Origin: an uncultured Dorea sp.
Lineage (GTDB): Bacteria > Bacillota > Clostridia > Lachnospirales > Lachnospiraceae
Assembly: GCA_910579925.1 (NCBI GenBank)
Contig: CAJTVY010000037.1
Coordinates: 1-35,277, forward strand
Length of the DNA stretch: 35,277 bases
Reading direction: 5' to 3'
The notes under the pieces are model-generated. The model worked only from the letters and a program-made list of their open reading frames with translations. It was not told the origin of the DNA and made no database searches. Positions 1-7,467 of the stretch are shown in pieces. A program made the position numbers and the translations under genes. Position 1 is the stretch's first letter. Each line of letters begins with the position of its first letter.

Positions 1-56
1 TTCGGTAAACATATGTTTTTCTTTGCGTGTCAATAGGTCGGAATTTCCTATAAAGC

Positions 57-88
57 AAAAAAGGCGTTCCCTTTCTTGCAGGAACACC
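57..88 (-). terminator. Rho-independent terminator
   Basis: Read on the minus strand, GGTGTTCC (81-88) pairs with GGAACGCC (63-70), with one U-G wobble and a 10-nt loop, and is followed by six T (57-62). It closes the minus-strand unit that ends with the small gene at 123. Confidence 0.8.
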
Positions 89-122
89 TCTTCATACATC
101 TGCCTCTGGCTGCCAGTATACC

Positions 123-359
123 CTACTCGCCGTCCACCATGAACTTCACCAGTCTGTCTATATCTTCCTTCTCATATGCAATGATCTCCAGTTCCGGGAT
201 CTCTCCGTTCGAGAAAATATTCGCCATAGATACATACTGAGACAGCTTGGACTTCAGATTCAGCCTGTCTCCCTCTCCTGTTACTAATTCTACTTTTCCT
301 GAGCAATCGTCAATTACAGAAAAAAATTTGTCAATATTCGTAATGTTCTGCACTTTCAT
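123..359 (-). CDS. Small conserved protein of unknown function (78 aa)
   Basis: The function is not known to me. The protein is small, soluble and acidic, starts MKVQNITNIDKFF, and has no signal peptide, membrane segment or cysteine cluster. Similar short proteins occur in Lachnospiraceae, sometimes under an unreliable 'polyA polymerase' label, which nothing here supports. The Met at 359 is chosen because AAAGGAG lies about 12 nt upstream; an in-frame Met at 383 lacks a good site and itself contains the AAGGAG. It sits 36 nt downstream of cvfB on the same strand and shares its terminator, so the two are probably co-transcribed. Confidence 0.65.
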   Translation of the reverse strand: MKVQNITNIDKFFSVIDDCSGKVELVTGEGDRLNLKSKLSQYVSMANIFSNGEIPELEIIAYEKEDIDRLVKFMVDGE

Positions 360-419
360 GATCCAAAAAGCTCCTTTCTTCATTCCTTATCTTTCCTTCG
401 TTGTCTCTCCTATTATAAC

Positions 420-1259
420 CTATCTCTTACGAATTTCAATAGATTTTTCACAAATTTCTATCTGCCCTTCCTTTAGCAGACGTCCGATTGCCCGTTTAAA
501 TGCGTTCTTGCTCATGCCGAATTCCTTCTTAATCTTTTCCGGATCCGCTTTATCCGTAAATGGAAGACGCCCTCCGTACTCATCCATCCGCTCCACAATC
601 ATCTGCACATCTGTATCCATCTGAAGAAACGCTTTCTTACGCACCGCAAGATCCAGTTTCCCGTCTTCCTTGACTTTTGTAACCCGGGCATGAACCCGAT
701 CTCCCACTTTCAGACTGCCGTAGGCCTCCCGCCTGGGAATCAGCGCAGAATAACGGTCATCCACGGCAACGAATACGCCGAAATTGTCGCTGGTATCATA
801 AATGATCCCTTCCACCTCATCGTCCTTCTGATAAGGAGAATCCTGGCGGAGCCGTTCATAGACTTTCATAGTCGCACATAGTCTGCCGGACTTGTCCACA
901 TACAGGGCTGAAAGGACCTCGTCGCCCTTCTTCACTTTCGCCGTCTGTTCCCTGAAGGGAAGCAGCAGATCTTTCTCAAGCCCCCAGTCCAGAAACGCGC
1001 CGATCTTCCCTACGTCCGCAACCTTAAGAACCGCCAGTTCCCCAAGCGTAATCTTCGGCTCATTCGTGGTGGCGATCAATCTGTCCGATGAATCTTTGTA
1101 CAGGAATACCTCAACCGGATCTCCTGCTTCCACGCCGCAGGGAACCTGCTTTTTCGGGAGCAGCACTTTCTCCCGGCTGTTGCCGAGATAGACGCCGAAC
1201 TCCACTTCTTTTATAATCATTAACCTTACTTTCTTTCCTAAATTATCTGATAATGCCAT
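420..1259 (-). CDS. cvfB: S1-domain RNA-binding protein, CvfB/YitL family
   Basis: A 279-aa cytoplasmic protein with an S1-like repeat architecture. The N-terminal S1-like segment (about residues 8-65) is followed by a second (about 70-130, including 'VGKIGAFLDWGLEKDLLLP') and a third (about 145-210, 'NFGVFVAVDDRYSALIP'). The C-terminal 60 residues form a winged-helix-like domain ('FGMSKNAFKRAIGRLLKEG'). This order and length match the CvfB family (about 280-300 aa; S. aureus CvfB, B. subtilis YitL), which binds RNA and affects virulence gene expression in S. aureus. Its targets here are unknown. AGGAAAGGGA precedes the ATG. It lies just downstream of the ATPase/TOPRIM pair, but its composition is closer to the chromosome than to that pair. 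Confidence 0.88.
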   Translation of the reverse strand: MALSDNLGKKVRLMIIKEVEFGVYLGNSREKVLLPKKQVPCGVEAGDPVEVFLYKDSSDRLIATTNEPKITLGELAVLKVADVGKIGAFLDWGLEKDLLLPFREQTAKVKKGDEVLSALYVDKSGRLCATMKVYERLRQDSPYQKDDEVEGIIYDTSDNFGVFVAVDDRYSALIPRREAYGSLKVGDRVHARVTKVKEDGKLDLAVRKKAFLQMDTDVQMIVERMDEYGGRLPFTDKADPEKIKKEFGMSKNAFKRAIGRLLKEGQIEICEKSIEIRKR

Positions 1260-1296
1260 CTGTAATTCCCTTTCCTATTATGTATCTATGTACATA

Positions 1297-1989
1297 TCAT
1301 TTTCTTTTTATCCTGGAAACAAAATCATAAAAATTTTTAAATGATTTTAAGTGTTCTGTATTCACGATCCGATCCACAATTCCTCTGAAATACTTCTCTG
1401 TCGCAACATTTTGGGGCCTGTTCTTAGAATACCGAATTTTGTTATACCGCAATAACTCATGGAGATAATGGAAGTGATATTTTGCAATTGTATCCCCATT
1501 ACCCTCCGGCGGTTTCATTTCCTCTGGATCGGATTCTTCTATATTGTAATCCATATAATATTGATAGAAATCCGATTTTTCATTAACTCTTTCTTTCGGA
1601 TACAATCCACAACAGCCTAACAGCCATGTCTCAAAACAATGATTACATACCAGGACCTCTATATGAAAATCGATCTTTTCGATATTCCAATACTCTCGAA
1701 TCTGCTCATTCACTTTTTGTTTCCGTTCTACACTTTCTAATTCCTCGGCATCTAATATAATTACTAACTTATCAATTTTCCCTGGATTTAATAAAATAGT
1801 ATCCAGTGTATCAAAAAGAACTTTAGTCACCAGTTGCGTAACTCCATGTCCGCTTTGTAAAATATAATTATTTTCTTTCACCTCCTGTATATCAGCAACC
1901 CGGCTATAGCCAAAGTCCATATATTCAAGCCATTGGGGCAGTACTTTTAAAAAAGACTTTTCATCTTCTAACAAAAAGTAAAAATTCAT
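1297..1989 (-). CDS. TOPRIM/RloB-like putative effector of a two-gene ATPase module
   Basis: A 230-aa protein I cannot assign to a named family with certainty. An N-terminal strand with an acidic cluster (FYFLLEDEKS, E8-D9-E10) is followed by a hydrophobic strand ending in an acidic pair (LVIILDAEE, D80 and E82) and then by CNHCFETWLLG (116-126). This spacing resembles TOPRIM-fold nucleases of the OLD/RloB/DUF4276 type, which use a Glu, an Asp-x-Asp-like pair and a downstream 'FExWLL' helix. Here the pair is DxE rather than DxD, so catalysis is uncertain. The start overlaps the ATPase stop (TAATG, shared base 1989), which implies translational coupling. The AT-rich composition differs from the flanking genes. 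A defence effector role is inferred from fold-like motifs and gene pairing only. Confidence 0.6.
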   Translation of the reverse strand: MNFYFLLEDEKSFLKVLPQWLEYMDFGYSRVADIQEVKENNYILQSGHGVTQLVTKVLFDTLDTILLNPGKIDKLVIILDAEELESVERKQKVNEQIREYWNIEKIDFHIEVLVCNHCFETWLLGCCGLYPKERVNEKSDFYQYYMDYNIEESDPEEMKPPEGNGDTIAKYHFHYLHELLRYNKIRYSKNRPQNVATEKYFRGIVDRIVNTEHLKSFKNFYDFVSRIKRK

Positions 1990-3122
1990 TATATCTTTCC
2001 CTCAAACTCCCATCTGTTAATTAAGTTGAAATAGGCGTCATGCTGGCTGTTCCCGATTCCATAAACCAGGCTTTCGCTATTTCTGACTACGTTGGCCTCT
2101 CTATCAATGATCTTCCATTTATCTATATCAACAGCCTTAATAATTTTGGGATGATGGCTGGTTATTATAAATTGAAGATCGTCTCTTTCTGACAGCATCA
2201 ATTCAGAAAGTAAATCAATACAATTAACGCCTAACCCATTTTCAAATTCATCAATTAATACTAACGAATCTTCAGACATGGTAAACAACTCAACGATATA
2301 GTATATTGTTTTCAGCATTCCATTTGAAATATCATGCTGTAACAGTTTCTTTCCATATACCTGAATAGATACTAAGTACATTTCTCTGGCACGATCTTCC
2401 TCTACATCTATATCCTCGATTTCTATAAACAGTTCTTTTACAGCCTCAAAAATTTTAACGTATAAATCATAGTAATAATTTTTTGAAATATAGATTTTCA
2501 TCGCTGCCGGAAGATGGCTGAAGGTCTTAAAATCTGCGTCGTTTTCATCTTTTAGAATATCTCTTACTTTTGACTTCCAACGACTAAAACTCTCACTTCT
2601 GATTCCTCCCTTGACTTCTAATTCCATTTCTACCGAATACAGCTTTCGTATGCCCCCAATCAATGTGTCCAGATTTTCATCTTCTGAATACTGCAAAATC
2701 AGACTTTCATCTTTTTTCGGCTGCGGAACTTTATCATAACCAATTACGCTTACCTTCTCATTCTTTCTTTCAAAAATCTTCTCTCCGTTATGCGTCAGCT
2801 TTTCAAATATGAATCCATGCCTGTTTTCTTCATTTATCAAGTCATCTTCATGAATCTTATTAATCTCGTAAAACCATTCATATTCATCACTTCCAATTAA
2901 AATCCCCATCCCAACACGATAAGGATGTAAAATCACATCCTTATCAACCGCAAGACGCAAAGAATATTCCACAGCAGACAGAATCTGTGTTTTTCCAACA
3001 CCGGATAAACCGACTAACAAAGTAACGTCTTTATTAAAATGAATCCGCTCTATTTTTAGTCCTGTTTTTAAATTTTCAAGCTCAATCCACTGTATTTTCA
3101 CGTATTTCACTCCTTCATTCAT
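1989..3122 (-). CDS. AAA/ABC-type ATPase (AAA_15/21, OLD-like), partner of the TOPRIM-like protein
   Basis: A 377-aa SMC/OLD-like ATPase. Walker A is GLSGVGKT (38-45), an ABC-signature-like SNGM lies at 266-269, Walker B is LVLIDEFENG (287-296) with the catalytic Glu, and a switch histidine follows in ITSHHPK (320-326). The middle section (about 60-260) is a charged insertion without recognisable enzymatic motifs. Such ATPases pair with nuclease-like partners in anti-phage modules (RloA/RloB, AbiLi/AbiLii, PARIS, Gabija-like), and that is the inferred role. SD GGAGGG precedes the ATG at 3122; an internal GTG (codon 8) behind AAGGAG is an alternative start. A TATATAAT-rich stretch at about 3137-3150 could supply its own promoter in the 65-nt gap after the thioesterase gene. 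Confidence 0.75.
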   Translation of the reverse strand: MNEGVKYVKIQWIELENLKTGLKIERIHFNKDVTLLVGLSGVGKTQILSAVEYSLRLAVDKDVILHPYRVGMGILIGSDEYEWFYEINKIHEDDLINEENRHGFIFEKLTHNGEKIFERKNEKVSVIGYDKVPQPKKDESLILQYSEDENLDTLIGGIRKLYSVEMELEVKGGIRSESFSRWKSKVRDILKDENDADFKTFSHLPAAMKIYISKNYYYDLYVKIFEAVKELFIEIEDIDVEEDRAREMYLVSIQVYGKKLLQHDISNGMLKTIYYIVELFTMSEDSLVLIDEFENGLGVNCIDLLSELMLSERDDLQFIITSHHPKIIKAVDIDKWKIIDREANVVRNSESLVYGIGNSQHDAYFNLINRWEFEGKI

Positions 3123-3187
3123 GCGGCATTCCCTCCATTATATATAATATCCAGATATATGGAAGAAAATGCCTCCTGTCTCTCATC

Positions 3188-3913
3188 TTACAGACTCTGT
3201 TTCAACTCTACCACCGCATAGGCATTCCCATTTTCATCACTCAGTTCCACCACGGTCCTGTCCTCTTCATATGCCACTTTCGGATAGATCACGTCCCCAT
3301 ACACAGCCGACTTCTTATACTCCACCCGCATCTTCTCTACTTCCACCGGCTTCTCAAGCCCCTCCAGCGCCATCTGCACATACTGACAGTTATTCACATG
3401 CTCGTTCGTATCAATATGGTATTTCCGCACCGGAAAGGGCTCTTTTATTTTCCATTCTCCAGGCATCTCAATCTTCCTTTTTGCATACTCCATGGGAAGG
3501 GGATCTCCTGTTCCATAAAGTTCAATCTCCCGCCTGTCAGGCCTTGTGGGCCGTCCTTTCTCAAGGTCCATATAGACCCACACAGAATTCGCCCACGCCA
3601 CCGTCTGCTGTCCCTCATCTTCCATACGGAAGTTGCGAAGCCCCAGAAGTCCCTCAAACTTCGTTGCCCAGGTACTTACCCTGACCGGTTCTCCCATCAG
3701 AGGATACCGCATAACCTCCACCTGCCACGCCGACAGAATCCACACCCTCTTATGTTCGGCATAGTAAGAAATCCCGACTCCAAGGCTCTCTGAATGGAAG
3801 GTACTGCAGTCCTGAAAATAATTAATGATTGCCGGCAGCGTGATCCTTCTTGTATGATCCACCTCGCTGAACCGTACCCTGCTTTCTAATGTATATTGAT
3901 TACTCCTTTGCAC
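3188..3913 (-). CDS. Acyl-ACP thioesterase (double hot-dog, FatA/FatB-like)
   Basis: A 241-aa cytoplasmic enzyme expected to hydrolyse acyl-ACP and release free fatty acids. The N-terminal hot-dog contains 'FSEVDHTRRITLPAIINYFQ'. The second half has the family motif IDTNEHVNNCQY (about residues 166-178), in which the Asn and His of N-x-H-x-N belong to the catalytic set. The length matches bacterial acyl-ACP thioesterases (about 240-250 aa). The start is GTG at 3913, overlapping the 3' end of the upstream CDF gene by 14 nt, with GAAAGGAG about 11 nt upstream inside that gene; no ATG lies near in frame. The overlap indicates coupled translation with the transporter, although the functional link is unclear. 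Confidence 0.88.
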   Translation of the reverse strand: MQRSNQYTLESRVRFSEVDHTRRITLPAIINYFQDCSTFHSESLGVGISYYAEHKRVWILSAWQVEVMRYPLMGEPVRVSTWATKFEGLLGLRNFRMEDEGQQTVAWANSVWVYMDLEKGRPTRPDRREIELYGTGDPLPMEYAKRKIEMPGEWKIKEPFPVRKYHIDTNEHVNNCQYVQMALEGLEKPVEVEKMRVEYKKSAVYGDVIYPKVAYEEDRTVVELSDENGNAYAVVELKQSL

Positions 3914-5084
3914 TGCCTATGTAACTCCTTTCTGTCGAAATATGACATCGATACCTATGATCCGTAATCTGCAGAAGCTTACCAATCGTTACCTTCAGTT
4001 CCTCCTGCTTCTTCTCATCATATTCAAAAGGCACCTCCATGTCAAAGATCAGATTCACCTTCTCTTCCCCACTCACCATACGGAAATCATGAATTGACAC
4101 TGCCGGATCAAGAGCGTTCAGAATCTGCTCCACTTGTCCCCGCACCTGAATGACGCGCAAATCCCGTGTCTCCACCGGATCCATATGAATTACCAGCAAC
4201 ACACCAAGCTGCCTTAACGCCTCTCTCTCAATCTTATCTATGACCTCATGGGAAACCTCAATCTCCACATCATTAGGCACCTCCGCATGGATAGACGCCA
4301 TACTCCTTCCCGGCCCGTAATTATGCACAATCAAGTCATGGCTTCCAAGGACACCCTCGTATCCTTCCACAAAATTCGTAATCCTCTCATACTCTTCAGG
4401 CTCCACCGCCTTGCCGATCAGCGGCTTAAGCGTATCTTTCGCGATCCCGATACCAGCCCACATCACCACCAGCGACACGCCAAGACCAACGATCCCGTCA
4501 ATATTCAGTCCCGTTATACGGAAAAATAAAAGAGATGCAATCGTCGCCGTTGTGGTGATCACGTCCCCCATGGCATCCGCCGCAGTCGCCATCATCACTT
4601 TAGAATCAATCCGCCGCCCAAGCTTCCGGTTAAAGAATGAAAGCCAAAGCTTCACCCCCACCGACAGCACCAGAATCACTACCGAAACCGCCTGGAACTT
4701 CAGTTCCTCCGGCCTGCGAATCTTCTCCACCGCATCCTTTAGAAATGTAAAGCCCACCTCCATCACCAGAAAGGCCACAATCAGAGCCGCAATATATTCA
4801 ATCCTTCCATGCCCGAAGGGATGATCCCGATCCGCCGGTTTGCCCGCCATCTTCACCCCCACAAGTCCGATGACCGAGGAACCTGCATCCGACAGATTAT
4901 TAAACGCATCCGCCATAACTGAAATACTGTGCAGGTAATATCCTACCGTCCATTTTACTACAAACAAAAGCATATTGCAAAGGATGCCTATCCCACTCGC
5001 CAACACACCGTAGGCGGTTCTGACAGACACCCTCTCAATCTCCGTATAATCTTTTACAAAATGCTTTACTAAAAAATCTGTCAT
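3900..5084 (-). CDS. Cation diffusion facilitator family divalent-metal exporter
   Basis: A 394-aa membrane antiporter of the CDF family with about six transmembrane helices in the first 225 residues and a cytoplasmic ferredoxin-like C-terminal domain. Family motifs are DAFNNLSDAGSS in TM2, HPFGHGRIEY after TM3 and TAADAMGDVIT in TM5. The TM5 metal site reads DxxxD, and TM2 has NxxxD in addition to the leading Asp. Zinc CDFs such as YiiP use HxxxD in TM5, so Mn(II)/Fe(II) preference is more likely here; that is inference from two motifs. The protein is longer than YiiP (300 aa) because of an extended C-terminal domain. It follows spoIIR by 12 nt and overlaps the thioesterase gene, so it may be read from the spoIIR side as well as from its own promoter. 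Confidence 0.92.
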   Translation of the reverse strand: MTDFLVKHFVKDYTEIERVSVRTAYGVLASGIGILCNMLLFVVKWTVGYYLHSISVMADAFNNLSDAGSSVIGLVGVKMAGKPADRDHPFGHGRIEYIAALIVAFLVMEVGFTFLKDAVEKIRRPEELKFQAVSVVILVLSVGVKLWLSFFNRKLGRRIDSKVMMATAADAMGDVITTTATIASLLFFRITGLNIDGIVGLGVSLVVMWAGIGIAKDTLKPLIGKAVEPEEYERITNFVEGYEGVLGSHDLIVHNYGPGRSMASIHAEVPNDVEIEVSHEVIDKIEREALRQLGVLLVIHMDPVETRDLRVIQVRGQVEQILNALDPAVSIHDFRMVSGEEKVNLIFDMEVPFEYDEKKQEELKVTIGKLLQITDHRYRCHISTERSYIGSAKE

Positions 5085-5096
5085 GCATTTCCTCCA

Positions 5097-5780
5097 TTAT
5101 TCCTCTTTCGCACCGTCTCCAAAGAAAAACCACTTAATCTTAAAATCTGATGTCGCTGTAACCATCTCGTATTCCTCTGCCGTCAGAACTTCCTTAAGTC
5201 CGTTCTTTCCCTCGTCACTGACTACAGAACAAGTCGTATCGGTAAAGCACAGGCTGGGATAGAGGACGCACCACCAGTTATGCCCCCGCGCCTTTCCAAG
5301 CTTAATCTTCAACGCTTCGTACTCTCCCTGGGGAAAGAAAATATCTCCATACTGTTTATCCGGGAAATAGCTGACTTCCACTTCCGCCCTGGACTGATAC
5401 AGATACCCCTCCTGTGCAACCGTCCTGTCAGCCACCTCCTCAAGTTCACGCAAATGTGTTTCCACCCACGTCCTTGTCGCTCCGGCATCCGGCTCTGCCT
5501 TAAGTTCCTGCTCCATGTTCTCCTCCATATATGCAAGCACCGCATCCCGTACCTTGACTTTCACCGCCTGGTCCTCTTCGCTGTCACTGTTCGCCAGAAC
5601 ATGAAAACGCAGCACCTCTTTAGCCAGCGTCTTCTGCGTCTGTTCCATCTTCGCCTCCACACGCTGAATCCCACGCTCCACACAACTTCCTGTCAGCAGC
5701 GCGGCGACACAGATTCCACACACCAGACATACAACCTGCCGGATACTTCTGCTAAAACAAACCTCACTCTTTCTATTCAT
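5097..5780 (-). CDS. spoIIR: Stage II sporulation protein R
   Basis: A 227-aa secreted signalling protein made in the forespore. In B. subtilis, SpoIIR triggers SpoIIGA to cleave pro-sigma-E in the mother cell. An N-terminal hydrophobic segment (about residues 14-34) acts as a signal sequence. The family hallmark FHVLANSDSEEDQAVKVKVR (about 59-78) is present, followed by the conserved YxFPxKxYG-like region (SYFPDKQYG) and a Trp/Cys-containing C-terminal part (NWWCVLYPSLCF). SD GGAGGT lies 8 nt before the ATG. A forespore-type promoter lies upstream (5824-5854). It shows that the organism sporulates or recently did. Confidence 0.93.
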   Translation of the reverse strand: MNRKSEVCFSRSIRQVVCLVCGICVAALLTGSCVERGIQRVEAKMEQTQKTLAKEVLRFHVLANSDSEEDQAVKVKVRDAVLAYMEENMEQELKAEPDAGATRTWVETHLRELEEVADRTVAQEGYLYQSRAEVEVSYFPDKQYGDIFFPQGEYEALKIKLGKARGHNWWCVLYPSLCFTDTTCSVVSDEGKNGLKEVLTAEEYEMVTATSDFKIKWFFFGDGAKEE

Positions 5781-5823
5781 ATGTAACTACCTCCTCATCA
5801 AATGATCGCTCATGTTATATAAG

Positions 5824-5854
5824 GAGTGTTGACACATGAACTATTGCTTATACA
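5824..5854 (-). promoter_or_regulatory. Putative sigma-F-type promoter of spoIIR
   Basis: On the minus strand TGTATA (5849-5854) is followed after 15 nt by GTCAACACTC (5824-5833). This fits the sigma-F consensus (wGyATA, 15-16 nt, GGnnAnAhT) except at the second G of the -10. The start of transcription would lie about 35-40 nt before the spoIIR ATG. The position and the known sigma-F dependence of spoIIR in Bacillus support the call; it was not tested. Confidence 0.55.
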
Positions 5855-5883
5855 AAATATGCGGAATTTATTTTACACTAAAT

Positions 5884-6555
5884 TTATCCTTTCTTCGTGC
5901 GGATCACATCTATCACCGCCTCCACCTGATTGTCAATATGCCTGCAGACAATCTCTGCCGCCCGTTCCTTATCCTTGTTCTCAATCCGCCGGATGATATC
6001 TTCATGCTCCGCTAAAAGCTGTGGATAAGCCTCCCGCCGTTTCAGATACTCGATACGATAGCGGTACATCTGTTCCCGCAGATTATTCAGAAGCTGAATC
6101 AGCTTCTGGTTATCCGTCGCCTCACAGATCACGTCATGAAAGCGTACGTCAGCTTCGGCAATCTGCGTAATATCGCTGCTCTTAAGCGTCTTTCTGAACT
6201 CCTCGGCCGCCTTCTTCAGTTCCCCGATCTGCGCGCTCTTAATCTTGTCGCATGCAAGCTTGACTGCCAGTTCCTCAAGCGCTTTGCGCACCTCCAGTAC
6301 ATCCCTTAAGCTCTTCTCAGAAATATCCGCTACCTCTGCTCCTTTCCTTGGAACCATCAGCACCAGTCCTTCCAGTTCAAGCTTACGGATCGCCTCTCGG
6401 ATGGGCGTACGGCTTACCCCCAGCTTATTGGCAAGCGAAATCTCCATCAGCCTTTCCCCCGGTTTTAATTCCCCCCGCAGGATTGCCTGGCGCAACGTGT
6501 TGAACACCACGTCTCTAAGCGGAAGATATTCGCTCATATTGACCTTCAGTTCCAT
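5884..6555 (-). CDS. GntR family transcriptional regulator (FadR/FCD subfamily)
   Basis: A 223-aa DNA-binding regulator. The N-terminal winged helix (about residues 10-75) has the GntR recognition segment LGVSRTPIREAIRKLELEGL. The C-terminal all-helical FCD domain (about 85-215) has Asp/His positions that commonly bind a metal and a carboxylate ligand (ADVRFHDVICEATDN, and a late HEDI and CRHID). Its ligand cannot be read from the sequence. The gene begins 3 nt after ispE, so it is co-transcribed with that isoprenoid gene; this pairing recurs in related clostridia as far as I recall, but a regulatory link to isoprenoids is not established. Confidence 0.9.
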   Translation of the reverse strand: MELKVNMSEYLPLRDVVFNTLRQAILRGELKPGERLMEISLANKLGVSRTPIREAIRKLELEGLVLMVPRKGAEVADISEKSLRDVLEVRKALEELAVKLACDKIKSAQIGELKKAAEEFRKTLKSSDITQIAEADVRFHDVICEATDNQKLIQLLNNLREQMYRYRIEYLKRREAYPQLLAEHEDIIRRIENKDKERAAEIVCRHIDNQVEAVIDVIRTKKG

Positions 6556-6558
6556 CCT

Positions 6559-7434
6559 TTATCTCCTCCTCGTATTGTGTATGCCGGTAACGTATGTCTG
6601 CCTTGAAAGCTGCATTTCTCTTATACGAAACGCCGCTTTCTTCGCCTTTCTCTTATCATCATACAACCCGAAGACCGTAGGACCGCTGCCGCTCATCATG
6701 GCGTTAAGCGCCCCATGTTTCTTCATGACCTCCTTAATCTCATGAATGACCGGATAAGCCTGCACCGTAACCTTCTCAAGGACATTTCCCATGCTTAAAG
6801 CTACTTTCATAAGATCCCGCCCTTTAAGCCCGTCAATAATCCGGTCAATGTCTGGATGTTCTTCAATCTCATGTGCATCCAGTTTCTCATATACCAGTTT
6901 CGTAGAAACGCTGACGGATGGCTTTGCCAGCAGCACGAAACACTTCGGCATAGGAGGCAGGGGCGTAAGTATCTCTCCGATCCCTTCCGCAAGTACGGTT
7001 CCCCTCATGATACAGTAGGGAACATCCGCTCCAAGCTGCACCCCCCTTTCCATCAGTTCCTTCTGAGACAGTCCCAGTGAAAACATACGATTCATCCCAA
7101 AAAGAACCGCGGCAGCGTTAGAACTGCCTCCCGCCATCCCGGCGGCCACCGGGATATGTTTATCCAGTATGATCTTCACACCTTCCTGTATCCTGAATTC
7201 TTTCATTAAAATGTCTGCCGCCCGGTAGGCAAGATTATTTTCATTCACAGGCAGATAGAACAGATTCGTATGAAGCTGTATTCCCGGTTCCTTTGTCTTC
7301 ACCATCCAGATCTGGTCATAGAGATAAACCGTCTGCATGACCATACGCACGTCATGGTATCCGTTTTCCCTCCTGCCCAGCACATCCAGTCCCAGATTAA
7401 TCTTACCGAGTGCTTTTAATTCTAATTTATCCAT
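6559..7434 (-). CDS. ispE: 4-diphosphocytidyl-2-C-methyl-D-erythritol kinase
   Basis: A 291-aa GHMP-family kinase of the MEP isoprenoid pathway, which phosphorylates CDP-methylerythritol at the 2-hydroxyl using ATP. The N-terminal substrate motif is KINLGLDVLGRRENGYHDV (residues 11-29). The glycine-rich ATP loop is PVAAGMAGGSSNAAAVLFGM (about 95-114), with the catalytic Asp in GADVPYC (about 138), and the C-terminal motif is MSGSGPTVFGLY. Length is typical (280-300 aa). SD AAGGAG precedes the ATG. It is 33 nt downstream of the SPOCS-LysM gene on the same strand, so read-through from that unit is likely. Confidence 0.95.
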   Translation of the reverse strand: MDKLELKALGKINLGLDVLGRRENGYHDVRMVMQTVYLYDQIWMVKTKEPGIQLHTNLFYLPVNENNLAYRAADILMKEFRIQEGVKIILDKHIPVAAGMAGGSSNAAAVLFGMNRMFSLGLSQKELMERGVQLGADVPYCIMRGTVLAEGIGEILTPLPPMPKCFVLLAKPSVSVSTKLVYEKLDAHEIEEHPDIDRIIDGLKGRDLMKVALSMGNVLEKVTVQAYPVIHEIKEVMKKHGALNAMMSGSGPTVFGLYDDKRKAKKAAFRIREMQLSRQTYVTGIHNTRRR

Positions 7435-7467
7435 AAGTTTTCTCCTTGTATCCTGTATACAGTGTAC

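Noticed and set aside
4248..4824. Plus-strand open frames inside the CDF, thioesterase and other minus-strand genes
   Set aside because: Shadows of clear genes; no ribosome sites, unusual composition.
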